A stretch of DNA of 64,000 bases, from assembly GCF_018863395.1 (NCBI RefSeq), contig NZ_JAHKRR010000002.1, forward strand, positions 186,001 to 250,000, written 5' to 3'. Position numbers and translations under genes: made by a program. The notes beneath the pieces were generated by a model. That model was not told the DNA's origin. It worked only from the letters and a program-made list of their open reading frames with translations, and made no database searches. This document shows, in pieces, positions 16,554 to 25,573 of this stretch (its first letter is position 1; each line of letters starts with the position of its first letter). Origin of the DNA: Sinomicrobium weinanense. Lineage in GTDB: Bacteria; Bacteroidota; Bacteroidia; Flavobacteriales; Flavobacteriaceae.

Positions 16554-19500
16554 CTAAAACCGGAAATTAAACCCGAGGGAAAAGGTTTTGATACCCGGAT
16601 ACCCTCCCCGTCCGGAACCGGACTCGGGATCGTAATCTGCCAGACGTTTGTCTGCCATAAAAGTGAAGGGATTGTTGGACGTAGCATAAACACGGAACAT
16701 GGACATCCCCAGTCTTGAACTCACCTCTTCGGGAAATGTATACCCCAGGGTAATAGCCCTTATCCTGAAGTAAGAACCGTCAAACAACCAAAAGGAAGAG
16801 CGGTTACCCGAAGCATAGTTCTGAGTTCCGTCCTGCGACAGCAACAAACGTGGAAAATCCGCATCGGGATCCGGGTTGTCCTCGGTCCACCTGTTTTTCA
16901 GTTCTTCTTTTATTCCCGCACCGTTAAAGAAGGGAAAAGAAGCCTCATTATCCAGGTATGTCTTGACTTTGCCCACACCATAGGTGAGTACTTCAAGGCT
17001 AAGCCCTTTATATTCTGCACCGAGGTTAAAGCCATAGTTCAGCCAGGGAACGTCATTCCCTATGACCACGCGGTCCTCGGCATCGATCACCCCGTCGCCA
17101 TTGATATCCCTGTACTTGATATCTCCGGGAGCGGTTGCCGCTGACTGGAAGGCGTGATTTTCTACATCGGCCTGGTCTGCGAACAGGCCGTCTGCCTGGT
17201 ATCCGTAAAAATCTCCGACAGAACCGCCTACCCTTTCTATCCAGTAATCCCGGATCCGTTCTTCCCGGCCGCCTCCCAGGCTGAGTATCTCATTATCGAT
17301 CGTAGAGAAGTTACCTTCTATGGTATAACGGAAGTCCTCCCCGATCTTATCGGAGTAGTTGACCGTAAGTTCAAAACCTTTATTCCTGGTCTTGGCGAGG
17401 TTCTCGTACGGAATACCGTTATTAATTCCGGAATCGGGAATTCCGTAGGTTTTTAATACGGGCCTTCGCGTAAGTATATCTCTGGTATCTTTGATATAAT
17501 AATCGGCAGTAATGTTCAATCTGTTATTAAACAAAATAATGTCGAGCCCCACATCGGTCATATTCACTTTTTCCCAGGTAGCCAGTTTATTCACGCCTTT
17601 ACCCTGCCATACACCGTCCTGCGGGCCGCCTTCAAAGTTATACTGGTAACCGATATCGAGCAGATCAAAATAATTCCCGATCCTCACTACATCCTGATTT
17701 CCCAGGGAGCCCCACGATCCGCGGAGTTTAAGGTGACTCAGCCAGTCGATATTTTCCATAAAGGACTCTCTCGAAATGATCCATCCGGCAGAAAAGGAAG
17801 GGAATACCGCCCTGCGCTGGTCCGGGTGGAAACGGGAGGAATAATCGATACGGGTATTGGCTTCCAGCAGGTACTTATCGGCAAAGGTATAGTTGAACCT
17901 TCCGAAAAGGGACCGCATAGCCCATTCTACCTGCCCGCTCCTGTTGGCCTGCCCGTCATCGTCCGAGCTTATATCCTCAGGGTTTCCTGAGCCGCTTCCG
18001 ACAGTGGTCATATCGTCATTGGGAAAATTTTTCCGGCCTACGAAGGCCGTACGGTATATATTGCTTTCCTGGCTTGCTCCCAGGGTTATCTTTCCGAAGT
18101 GTTCGCCGAAACGGCGCTCATAATCTATAGTTCCCTGTATGAGGAACTCCTGTCTTTTTCTCCAGTATTCCTCCATTTCGTTCGGAGTTACCCAGGTAGG
18201 ACTCATAGGCTCCCCGGTTAGAAAATCATTGACCGGGGCTATGGTACTGTCAAAAGACCAGGAATTGGAATTGGTGTACTTCAGGGAAGTAAGCCCGTTT
18301 ATTGACAAGCCTTCCAGGGGGGTTAACGAAGCATTGGCGGCCATTTGCAGGTAGTTGTCCCTGTCCCAGCCACTTCCTCCTTCTCTCAGTTTACGAAGCT
18401 GGTTCCGTTTGGCGGTCTCCGCATTGATATCCCCGGCATCCATGGAACCCCATTCACCGTTGGACTGGCGTACTACGGAGGTGGGAAGGGAACGGTTGAG
18501 TTCCGTCCAGCTCATATTTCCCCCGCTCCGGTCAAAATCCTGTTTGATAAAAGAGAAGTTGGTCCCCACTTTTAAAATATCTTCGATAACCTTGCTCTCC
18601 GTGTTCAGTTTGGCTACGATCCTGTCCTGTTTTTTTCCGGGGATCAGGGATTTCTGGTCAAAATAAGACAAGCCCAGGTAATAATTGGTCACTTTCCCGG
18701 GGGCACTGATACTGAGGCTGGCCTCACTTTGTGGTGCGGCCGACCGCAACACTGTTTTGTACCAGTCTGTATTCGGATACAGGTCGGGTTCTGAGCCATC
18801 TGCAAATTTTTGTATTTCCTCTTCGGTGTATATGGGTGCCCGTCCTGCATTGCCCAGGGCTTCGTTATAGAGCCTGGCATAATCTGCCGAGTTTACATAA
18901 TCCGGCAGTTTTGTAGCGGATTGCCACCCGTAACTGGTATTGAGTTCAATGGTCACCTTTTCTGCACTTCCGCGCTTGGTCGTTACCACGATAACCCCGT
19001 TTGCCGCACGTGAACCGTACAAGGCGGCAGAAGAAGCATCCTTGAGGACCGACATGTTTGCAATGTCATTCGGGTTGAGTGTGGCAAATTCCTGGGCCGT
19101 AGCCGGAATACCGTCAATAATGTACATAGGCCCCGGAGAGTCGAGGTTACTCCGGCCCCGTATGGTTATCCCTCCGGTATTACTGCTCGTTCCGTCTTTT
19201 GCACGACCAATATCCCCGGGCCGTTGCAATATGGTTACACCGGGTGCAATACCCTGCAGGGCATTCTGGGTAGATGTCACAGGACGGTTGGTCAGTTTAT
19301 CACTACTTACAGATACTACTGCTCCCGTAAGGTTTTCTTTTTTCTGGGTACCGTAGGCCACTACGATAACCTCATCCAGTTCGGATACATCTTCCTTAAG
19401 CGTTACATTGATCCGGGCCTGATCATTTACCGGGACTTCTTTAGTGACAAATCCTATGTAACTGAATACCAGCACAGGTCCCTGTCCCGAAACTTCGATC

Positions 19501-20021
19501 TCATAATTGCCGTCAAAATCCGTGGATGTTCCCGTCTGTGTTCCCTTGACCAGTACCGTCACACCAGGTAACGGGCCGCCGTTTTCATCGGTCACAGTAC
19601 CGTTTACCTGCAATTGCTGACTTTCCTCTGCCCTATCTTCTTTTGCAGATTCCTCCTTTGTTTTTGAGGTGAGAAATATTTGCCTGTTAAACATGCGAAA
19701 ACCTGTTCGGGTATTGTCGAAAATGCGATGCAGGATAGAAGTTATCTCTTCTTCTTCCGCTTTTACGGAAACCCTGCGTTGCAGGTCAACATCCCTGGTC
19801 TTATAGACAAACCGGATGTCGCTTTTACTCTCAATAATGTCTATCAGCTGTGCTATTGAGGTGTTGTTTTCATCCAGGGAGATCCTTGTTTTCTGTGAAT
19901 AAGAAGTATTGGCCTGTGCCGTTAAAAGCACTATGCACAAGAAAAGTGTGCTGAGCTTTATCTTTGTCTTAAATTTAATGTAAAGCCCTCCTCTTCTTCT
20001 TTCGTGAAGAAAATTTTTCAT
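16554..20021 (-). CDS. SusC/RagA family TonB-dependent transporter with STN domain, module 2
   Basis: 1155 residues. Signal region (IKLSTLFLCIVLLTAQANTSYS), STN domain (ISLDENNTSIAQLIDIIESKSDIRF...), a short acidic linker (KEESAKEDRAEESQ), carboxypeptidase-regulatory-like domain (NGTVTDENGGPLPGVTVLVK), LDEVIVVAYGTQKK, plug (GITIRGRSNLDSPGPMYIIDG, SVLKDASSAALYGSRAANG) and barrel ending in FSLGFNFRF. The acidic linker between STN and the next domain is longer than in module 1. It imports the module's ligand and signals to FecR. Confidence 0.95.
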   Translation of the reverse strand: MKNFLHERRRGGLYIKFKTKIKLSTLFLCIVLLTAQANTSYSQKTRISLDENNTSIAQLIDIIESKSDIRFVYKTRDVDLQRRVSVKAEEEEITSILHRIFDNTRTGFRMFNRQIFLTSKTKEESAKEDRAEESQQLQVNGTVTDENGGPLPGVTVLVKGTQTGTSTDFDGNYEIEVSGQGPVLVFSYIGFVTKEVPVNDQARINVTLKEDVSELDEVIVVAYGTQKKENLTGAVVSVSSDKLTNRPVTSTQNALQGIAPGVTILQRPGDIGRAKDGTSSNTGGITIRGRSNLDSPGPMYIIDGIPATAQEFATLNPNDIANMSVLKDASSAALYGSRAANGVIVVTTKRGSAEKVTIELNTSYGWQSATKLPDYVNSADYARLYNEALGNAGRAPIYTEEEIQKFADGSEPDLYPNTDWYKTVLRSAAPQSEASLSISAPGKVTNYYLGLSYFDQKSLIPGKKQDRIVAKLNTESKVIEDILKVGTNFSFIKQDFDRSGGNMSWTELNRSLPTSVVRQSNGEWGSMDAGDINAETAKRNQLRKLREGGSGWDRDNYLQMAANASLTPLEGLSINGLTSLKYTNSNSWSFDSTIAPVNDFLTGEPMSPTWVTPNEMEEYWRKRQEFLIQGTIDYERRFGEHFGKITLGASQESNIYRTAFVGRKNFPNDDMTTVGSGSGNPEDISSDDDGQANRSGQVEWAMRSLFGRFNYTFADKYLLEANTRIDYSSRFHPDQRRAVFPSFSAGWIISRESFMENIDWLSHLKLRGSWGSLGNQDVVRIGNYFDLLDIGYQYNFEGGPQDGVWQGKGVNKLATWEKVNMTDVGLDIILFNNRLNITADYYIKDTRDILTRRPVLKTYGIPDSGINNGIPYENLAKTRNKGFELTVNYSDKIGEDFRYTIEGNFSTIDNEILSLGGGREERIRDYWIERVGGSVGDFYGYQADGLFADQADVENHAFQSAATAPGDIKYRDINGDGVIDAEDRVVIGNDVPWLNYGFNLGAEYKGLSLEVLTYGVGKVKTYLDNEASFPFFNGAGIKEELKNRWTEDNPDPDADFPRLLLSQDGTQNYASGNRSSFWLFDGSYFRIRAITLGYTFPEEVSSRLGMSMFRVYATSNNPFTFMADKRLADYDPESGSGRGGYPGIKTFSLGFNFRF

Positions 20022-20071
20022 ACTTTTAAAATGTTTAAGTGTGGTTAAATTTTGATTTAATCACTGTTTCC

Positions 20072-20103
20072 AAATCGGGAAATGCGTCACCATTTTCCGA
20101 TTT
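20072..20103 (-). promoter_or_regulatory. stem-loop in the fecR-susC gap, module 2
   Basis: AAATCGG(A/G)AAATG arms around a short GC-rich loop, 51-82 bases before the SusC start. Arms and loop position resemble those at 12372-12401, and both are followed by AGTGATTAAA on the minus strand. Confidence 0.55.
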
Positions 20104-20196
20104 TTTTATGGCCCCGGGGCCAAACAGCATTAACCCTTCGTGTTACTCTTGTCGATCAACTTGGTTTTTCCATACATATCTGAGTTTTAAGTTAGT

Positions 20197-21378
20197 TTAA
20201 TCTATAATGATCCTGTCTTCTTCTACGATATAATGCATCCCGTAGGTGATCCTGAGATATTCCAGGACCTTTTCTATGGGTTCGGGGCCGAAACTGGCGT
20301 TAAACTCTTCTTTTGCCAGGGCCTTATTCCGGATCTCAATGGAGATATTGTAATGCCTTTCCAGTTTTTTGAGAATATTTTCAAAGGTCATATTCCGGAA
20401 AGACAGTTCCCCGCTTATCCAGGAGGTGTAAATTCCTGTTTTGACCGGGTTGACACCGATCGTTTTCTCCTCCCGGTCAAAACTTCCTTTATGCCCGGGA
20501 GTAAGTATAGCCTTTGCGGGAAGGGAAGCCATCTCCTGTGTGCCTTCGTACAGGCCTACGGACCCGTCTACCAGGACCACATCCGTAAAGCGGTCTTCCG
20601 GGTAAACGGAGACATTGAACCTGGTGCCGAACACTTTGACATGGAGCTCGCCGGTATGCACCACAAAAGGGTGATTTTTATCCTCCGTAACATCAAAAAA
20701 GGCTTCTCCCATGAGGAATACTTCCCTTTTTTTGCCCTGTATAAATTTTACGGGATACCTGAGGGAGGTCCCGGCATTGAGGTATACAGTGGTCCCGTCA
20801 GAAAGGACCACGTCAAAACGCTTTCCGTAAGGTACTTTCAGGGTATTATAGACCAGTTTTTCTTCTTTTCCGGAAGTCTCCTTGTAGGTAAGCCGGGCCT
20901 GATCCTGTTTTCCGAGAGTCTGGCCGGAAGCATCCGTAACTTCGCCCGAACTTTCCGGTTCTATAACCCTTATCTCACCGTTATCCAGCACCAGGGTAAT
21001 GGAGGGTTCGGAAGGCAGTCCCGGCGGATCGTCTTTTTGAGAAAAAGGATCCTGAAAAAAGAACACTCCCGCCGATATCAAAATTGCGATCGTTGCAGCA
21101 GCCATAAGAAACCGGTTTTTACGGCACTTTTTTACCGGGGGAAGGGCCTCCTCTTTTTTTTGGCCTTTTTCCAGAATACGGGCGTAAATACGATCGGCCA
21201 TACGTTCTTCCATCTGCGGCACTTCCCTGAGCTGTCCCAGTATGTCTTCTACGGATGGCATTTCTTCAGTAGGTGTCCGCTCTTTAAAGTAGGCGATGAC
21301 CGCTTCGATCTCTTCCGGTGTGCAGCGCCCGAGCACAAACTTTTCAATAAGGTCTTGTATGTTCTTATGGTCTTTCAT
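20197..21378 (-). CDS. FecR family anti-sigma factor, module 2
   Basis: 393 residues from the ATG at 21378; an upstream in-frame start at 21540 runs through repeat-flanking DNA and was rejected. N-terminal sigma-binding region (KDHKNIQDLIEKFVLGRCTPEEIEAVIAYF), a transmembrane helix (RFLMAAATIAILISAGVFFF), FecR domain (VPYGKRFDVVLSDGTTVYLNAGTSLRYP, EVFLMGEAFFDV, FGTRFNVSVY) and a C-terminal domain ending in ITYGMHYIVEEDRIIID. Its sigma lies upstream across a 261-bp gap holding a GATTGA-family repeat. Confidence 0.94.
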   Translation of the reverse strand: MKDHKNIQDLIEKFVLGRCTPEEIEAVIAYFKERTPTEEMPSVEDILGQLREVPQMEERMADRIYARILEKGQKKEEALPPVKKCRKNRFLMAAATIAILISAGVFFFQDPFSQKDDPPGLPSEPSITLVLDNGEIRVIEPESSGEVTDASGQTLGKQDQARLTYKETSGKEEKLVYNTLKVPYGKRFDVVLSDGTTVYLNAGTSLRYPVKFIQGKKREVFLMGEAFFDVTEDKNHPFVVHTGELHVKVFGTRFNVSVYPEDRFTDVVLVDGSVGLYEGTQEMASLPAKAILTPGHKGSFDREEKTIGVNPVKTGIYTSWISGELSFRNMTFENILKKLERHYNISIEIRNKALAKEEFNASFGPEPIEKVLEYLRITYGMHYIVEEDRIIID

Positions 21379-21384
21379 TAAAAA

Positions 21385-21401
21385 ATGTTGTTCGTGCACA
21401 T
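21385..21401. promoter_or_regulatory. operator-like palindrome variant just upstream of module 2 fecR
   Basis: ATGTTGTTCGTGCACAT has both ATGT and ACAT arms but one extra base in the centre. It ends 7 bases before the fecR start codon, where a bound protein could block transcription entering fecR. Confidence 0.3.
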
Positions 21402-21459
21402 TTCTATATATAATACAGTTGAAAACTATCCGAGTACTATTCCAAGGGGATTTTTTTTT

Positions 21460-21580
21460 AGATTGAATGAGATTGAAGAAGATTGATGAAAGATTGAATC
21501 CGACAGTTCGGGAGATTGATCTTAAACATTTCAATCTCATTCAATCTTCCCGCGTAGCGGGTTCAATCTCCTATCAATCT
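21460..21580. repeat. GATTGA-family interspersed repeat, copy B
   Basis: GATTGA units at the left, CAATCT units at the right and the CCCGCGTAGCGGG hairpin, closely matching copy A at 7158-7296. It is inserted between the sigma and fecR genes of module 2. Confidence 0.8.
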
Positions 21581-21639
21581 TTTAACCTGGCCTACATCAG
21601 CACGGAAAAAGACACGTCGATGGTCCGGCAGCAAAAAGA

Positions 21640-22236
21640 TCACAGCCACCCGAAGGCTATGAAAGTTATGATAAGGGTGAGATCGCTATGGGCAAACAAA
21701 AAATTGCGAATGGTTTCCAGGGCGGCGCTCATCTGATTTTTTACAGTGCTCACGGAGATACCGAGCTCTTTGCTGATCTCTTCATAACTCATTCCCCGGT
21801 TACGGGACAGTTCGAAGATCTGCCTGCGCCTTGGCGAAAGTATATCGATAGCCTGTTGTTTGATACGGTCGTAATAGGCGGCATCGATATTGTTCTCTGC
21901 CGGGTTATACGATTCCTGGCTTTTGTAGAATACTTCTTCCCGGAGCCTGGCATCGTTGGCTGCCTTGTGCAGAAAATTAATGGCCAGGTTTCGCGTTATG
22001 GCAAATATATACGATCTGAAGGAAAGCTCAGGGTCGAGTTTTTCCCGGTTCAGCCATATTTTCAAAAATACGTCCTGTACAATCTCCTCGGCATATTCGT
22101 CGTGTTTAAGAATGCTTTTCCCATAAGCATAGATATCGTGCCTGTACAGGTCGAACAGCTTCCGGAACGCCGCTTCGCGATGCTCCATAAGCGCTCTTAC
22201 CAGTAGCTTCTCTTTATCTCTTTTTCTGTTGTACAC
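21640..22236 (-). CDS. ECF RNA polymerase sigma-70 factor (FecI-like), module 2
   Basis: 198 residues. Region 2 (EAAFRKLFDLYRHDIYAYGKSIL, YAEEIVQDVFLKIWLNREKL, FAITRNLAINFLHK) and region 4 (LSPRRRQIFELSRNRGMSYEEISKELGISVSTVKNQMSAALETIRNFL) are clear, with the hydrophobic C-terminal tail seen in this class. Expected to be held by the FecR encoded downstream and to transcribe its susCD genes. A TTTG-N20-ATATTTTG promoter and an operator-like palindrome lie upstream. Confidence 0.93.
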   Translation of the reverse strand: MYNRKRDKEKLLVRALMEHREAAFRKLFDLYRHDIYAYGKSILKHDEYAEEIVQDVFLKIWLNREKLDPELSFRSYIFAITRNLAINFLHKAANDARLREEVFYKSQESYNPAENNIDAAYYDRIKQQAIDILSPRRRQIFELSRNRGMSYEEISKELGISVSTVKNQMSAALETIRNFLFAHSDLTLIITFIAFGWL

Positions 22237-22311
22237 GAACTATATATTATTCATACTGAAGACCCTACATTTCTTCATCGTTTTCCGGAAGAACCCGGAT
22301 AAACCCACAAA

Positions 22312-22370
22312 AAGTGTACGAACACATATTTATAGCAACAAAATATGCAAATCCTGTTCATACTACCAAA
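22312..22370 (-). promoter_or_regulatory. promoter and operator-like palindrome of the module 2 sigma gene
   Basis: On the minus strand TTTG (plus 22367-22370), 20-bp spacer, ATATTTTG (22339-22346), then 11 bases, then ATGTGTTCGTACACTT (22312-22327), a variant of the ATGTnnTCGAnnACAT palindrome. The operator would sit just past the transcription start. Confidence 0.45.
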
Positions 22371-22540
22371 AATCCATATAATTCTTAAAAAAAACCTAAA
22401 ACTCTGGCTAATATATAACTTTATTCACATACACCGGGAAAAATATATTTTTTCTTACTATTGATTCGTTAAAATTTAAGTTGTTAAAATAATTCTGTAT
22501 TGTTTTAACAAATTTCAAGAGCTCCCCTCTTCAGATGAGG

Positions 22541-22763
22541 AAGGGTGTCCCGCTTGCGGGACGGGAAGTATGGCCCGGCCCAAGCCTTGGGAATTTATCC
22601 TGAACAGCTATGTTTATCCGATGGTTTGGGCTTTCTAACTCCCGATATCTCGGGACAGGCTCTCCGCTCCCGATCAGAGATCGAGACCTCCTCCACTTCA
22701 ACGGGCTCAGTACTGGCCTTGTGGCGAAGGCGTGGTACTGAGCCTGTCAAAGTGGAGGAGCCT
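22541..22763. repeat. long inverted repeat in the 22237-22868 gap
   Basis: Arms of 26 bp (22688-22713 and 22735-22760) can form a near-perfect hairpin around about 21 bases; each arm contains GGCTCAGTAC or its complement. Shorter CCCGC/GCGGG and CCCGA/TCGGG hairpins precede it. No convincing ORF is seen in this 630-bp gap. The arms belong to the TTCGAC/GCTCAG repeat family also found at 28652 and 51317. Confidence 0.65.
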
Positions 22764-22805
22764 TGTTTGCCTTAATCAAGGCATATGTGAAAACATAAAA
22801 AAGTA

Positions 22806-22837
22806 AAACCGTCCTTTATACTGATAAAAGACGGTTT
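22806..22837. terminator. terminator of the zinc-peptidase operon
   Basis: Perfect stem AAACCGTC / GACGGTTT (22806-22813, 22830-22837) with T-rich flanks on both strands, 32 bases past the stop of the minus-strand peptidase gene. Confidence 0.75.
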
Positions 22838-22868
22838 TTTAATTTGTTGATGGTAGAACAGTCAGGGC

Positions 22869-24113
22869 TTATTTTTCGGCCTCTGTGAACCTGTTTTCCG
22901 TGCTTATTGCCAGGTTTTCTTCTGCATCCGGAGCTACGAGTTCGGGTAATTTTTCTTCGAACAATTCATAAAATTCCTGGCTGGAGAGGATATGTCCCTT
23001 TTTATGTGCACGCTGTGCCAGTTCATAGGCCCATTTTGCTGCGGCCATCCGTTGATTGGGCGTACCGTGGTGGCCGGAACTGGTAAATCCGCAATCACCT
23101 ATATTATAAAAGACTTCCATAAACTTCTTTACCCTTTTCCAGTTCATGGTAGCTCCCCGTTTGTGGGTGAGGTAATACGCTGCATAGGCATCGGCCATCA
23201 GTTCGGTCCGCCTGGTGGCTTCGGGTTCGTCCTCGGGGTCTACATCTACGAAATACCCATTGTCGTACTGGATCTGGTGCCCGAACTCATGGGCCAGTAT
23301 GGCCTGCGCGGCCACATCTCCGAAACCTATGGCATCCATGCCCTGCATAATACCGTCTCCCATTACTATTTTGTCGGGAATAAACCCTAGCGGTGATACT
23401 TCCTGTCCTTTAAAAGCAAAGGCATTAAAGGTAAAAATGGCTCCGTTTTCACGGTTAAGGGTTTCATACTCCTCTGTTATTTCCTTCAGAAATTCTGCCG
23501 TCTCCATATTTTCTTCTATGGTACCTCCGTAGAGCAGTTGAAGGGTTTTTGCAGATTTTTCCAGGTCGAGATAGGTGTCGAAATGCATCCCGGTCAGCTC
23601 CATGTCACCGGCGTTGATATCCCAAAAACGGGACAGGTCTTTGAACGTACGCTGCACCTGGTTGGTATATTCGCCATTGGGGCCGAAATAGGCCCTTTTG
23701 TTTACATCTTCATCCAGGAACAGGGCATAGTAAGTAGGGATATCCCCGTAGAATGTATAGACCAGGGCCTCAAACAGGCTCCAGCCTTCGGTAAGGTAGC
23801 CGGTATATTCGGTGAGGGGAAGATCGTCGGTACTGCATTCGTACTGATCGCCATCTATGGCAGCTTTTACCTGGTTTGTGAACTGACCGTCGATAAAACG
23901 GAACTGACCGGAAAAGTCACGCAGTTTTTCTTCGGCATTTTCCGGGAGGGTGGCCCTAAGTCTTTCGATAAGTTCAGATTGTTCTACAGTATCTATTTCG
24001 GTCACAGCATACTGAGGATTTAGTTCTTCTTCGTAAGGGTTCTCTTTACTACAACTTACGAACAATGAGGCAGACAGGGTGCAAACACCCAACAACATTT
24101 TAATTTTTCTCAT
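22869..24113 (-). CDS. zinc metallopeptidase lipoprotein
   Basis: 414 residues. Lipoprotein signal MRKIKMLLGVCTLSASLFVSC (C21). The zinc motif is HEFGHQIQ (residues 275-279) with a third ligand likely in TELMADAYAAYY (E304), the layout of gluzincin-type neutral zinc peptidases. A GHHGTPNQRMAAAKWAYEL segment near the C-terminus is also typical of that group. It is anchored to a membrane and faces the periplasm or the outside. It lies downstream of an ECF sigma and a small membrane protein in one likely operon, so it may be a target of that sigma, or degrade the membrane protein to release it (inference). Substrate unknown. Confidence 0.8.
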   Translation of the reverse strand: MRKIKMLLGVCTLSASLFVSCSKENPYEEELNPQYAVTEIDTVEQSELIERLRATLPENAEEKLRDFSGQFRFIDGQFTNQVKAAIDGDQYECSTDDLPLTEYTGYLTEGWSLFEALVYTFYGDIPTYYALFLDEDVNKRAYFGPNGEYTNQVQRTFKDLSRFWDINAGDMELTGMHFDTYLDLEKSAKTLQLLYGGTIEENMETAEFLKEITEEYETLNRENGAIFTFNAFAFKGQEVSPLGFIPDKIVMGDGIMQGMDAIGFGDVAAQAILAHEFGHQIQYDNGYFVDVDPEDEPEATRRTELMADAYAAYYLTHKRGATMNWKRVKKFMEVFYNIGDCGFTSSGHHGTPNQRMAAAKWAYELAQRAHKKGHILSSQEFYELFEEKLPELVAPDAEENLAISTENRFTEAEK

Positions 24114-24238
24114 TTTTAAAAAAATTTAGGTTGTTTGGTTAAAAAATTAACATTATACAAACTATAAGTTAAAAACCTCCTTCGTTTCTTACACGAAGGC
24201 CCTGTTTTTTTAAGAGAAAAATATCAGATATATGATTG

Positions 24239-24880
24239 TCAATAATTTATATCGGAAAGTAATTTATTCAGCCTGCGGATCCTCCATCCGTAGAACAGCC
24301 AGACCAGCAGCCAGAAAAGGAGGAAAAGTATGATCCCGAAAAGCAGTTCATTCCCTATGAAAAGGGCATATCGTTTTAAGGGATCTGCTATCTGCAACAG
24401 CTCCAGCGACCTTTTACCTGCCGCGTGGAAATCACTGCCGCGCACCAGTGTGCCGATAATGTAGTATATGACCACGCTGAAGGAATACAGCAAAGCCAGT
24501 AAAAGGTAGTAACGATAAAAACGTTTCATTAGCAGTAGTACCTTTTCCGTGTTTTCCCTTACGGAAAGGGTCCGGTTAAAAGGACTCCTGATCTTTTTGA
24601 TGATCCGTAAAAAAATGACGATAAGCACAACAGAAATAAGAATGTTCACCCCTTCGAAACCTTTGGACCAGCTATCGTCGGTTTTTGATATTTCCATGAT
24701 GGAGTCTATGATCTCCCATACGAAAATAAGGATCTCGATACGCATAAACAGCCTGAAATACCGCAGCACCGATCTGCGTTTCGACCGGATAACAGCAGCC
24801 ATTTCTTCTCTGTCGGACGCTTCAAAAACCGGGGTATCCAGTTTTTTGCTCAGGCTTTCTTTAAATTCGTCTAAATCCAT
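24239..24880 (-). CDS. four-helix membrane protein, putative anti-sigma factor
   Basis: 213 residues. A charged cytoplasmic N-terminus (MDLDEFKESLSKKLDTPVFEASDREEMAAVI) is followed by four hydrophobic segments: IEILIFVWEIIDSIM, VNILISVVLIVIFLRII, YLLLALLYSFSVVIYYIIG and LLFGIILFLLFWLLVWLFYG. No FecR domain is present. The gene follows an ECF sigma by 17 bp, the usual place of a cognate anti-sigma, and its N-terminal region could hold the sigma (inference). No named family is recognised. Confidence 0.6.
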   Translation of the reverse strand: MDLDEFKESLSKKLDTPVFEASDREEMAAVIRSKRRSVLRYFRLFMRIEILIFVWEIIDSIMEISKTDDSWSKGFEGVNILISVVLIVIFLRIIKKIRSPFNRTLSVRENTEKVLLLMKRFYRYYLLLALLYSFSVVIYYIIGTLVRGSDFHAAGKRSLELLQIADPLKRYALFIGNELLFGIILFLLFWLLVWLFYGWRIRRLNKLLSDINY

Positions 24881-24897
24881 GGTCCACCTATCGAACG

Positions 24898-25392
24898 TTA
24901 ATATTTACCCGCTTCCTTTTTCAGGAATTGTTTTATCCTGTTTATCTTCACCCCTACATTACTAACGGATATTCCCAGTATTTCTGACATTTCTTCATAG
25001 CTGTGGTTATCGATATACAACAACACGAGTGCTTTATCTACGGGAGAAAGTTTATTAATGATCCGGTACAAAATATCGATCTGCCGCTTCCGGGCCTCGT
25101 CTTCTTCGCTTATATACCTGTATCCGGTTTCGAACAACCTGGCATTGTTATTTTTCTTTCGCTTTTTTACATGTGTAATGGCTGTGTTCATGGCCACCCG
25201 GTACAGCCAGGTGGAAAACTTGGAATTGCCCTTAAAATTGGAGAATGAAGACCACGCCTGGTAAAGGATCTCCTGGAACAGGTCTTTTTTATCGGGTTCT
25301 TTCTCTACATAAAGGTTGACCACTTTATGTATGATCTTCTGATTTTGCCCGATCAGTTCCATAAATTTTTCCTCCATTACAGATCGTATCAT
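24898..25392 (-). CDS. ECF RNA polymerase sigma-70 factor with non-FecR partner
   Basis: 164 residues. Region 2 (VEKEPDKKDLFQEILYQAWSSFSNFKGNSKFSTWLYRVAMNTAITHVKK) and region 4 (LSPVDKALVLLYIDNHSYEEMSEILGISVSNVGVKINRIKQFLKKE) match ECF sigmas of the general stress type rather than the FecI/SusCD type. A second ATG at 25377 is also possible. A perfect TAnnTTTG box (TATGTTTG on the minus strand, 25446-25453) lies about 55 bp upstream, without a good -33. Likely operon: sigma, membrane protein, zinc peptidase. Confidence 0.9.
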   Translation of the reverse strand: MIRSVMEEKFMELIGQNQKIIHKVVNLYVEKEPDKKDLFQEILYQAWSSFSNFKGNSKFSTWLYRVAMNTAITHVKKRKKNNNARLFETGYRYISEEDEARKRQIDILYRIINKLSPVDKALVLLYIDNHSYEEMSEILGISVSNVGVKINRIKQFLKKEAGKY

Positions 25393-25489
25393 TTATACAC
25401 GTTCAGATAATGCCAGGGGGTAGTTGTATTATTGTTTTCTGGTCACAAACATACGATTTTTTCGTTAGGGTCTGTCCGGGAGTACCTGA

Positions 25490-25566
25490 AATTGATGGGA
25501 GATCGGTCCGGCTGTGCCAAAAGATTGAAGGAGACTGATCTCAATCTTTCAATCTCCTATCAATCT
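25490..25566. repeat. GATTGA-family interspersed repeat, copy C (short)
   Basis: TTGATGGGAGAT, AGATTGAAGGAGACTGAT, then CAATCTTTCAATCTCCTATC: the arms of copies A and B without the central CCCGCGTAGCGGG hairpin. It ends 8 bases from the GH29 stop codon and may act as its 3' hairpin. Confidence 0.6.
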
Positions 25567-25573
25567 GTTTTTA

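Noticed and set aside
22237-22868. A hidden gene in the 630-bp gap
   Set aside because: Only palindromic repeats and a terminator are seen; the open frames are short and follow the repeat.
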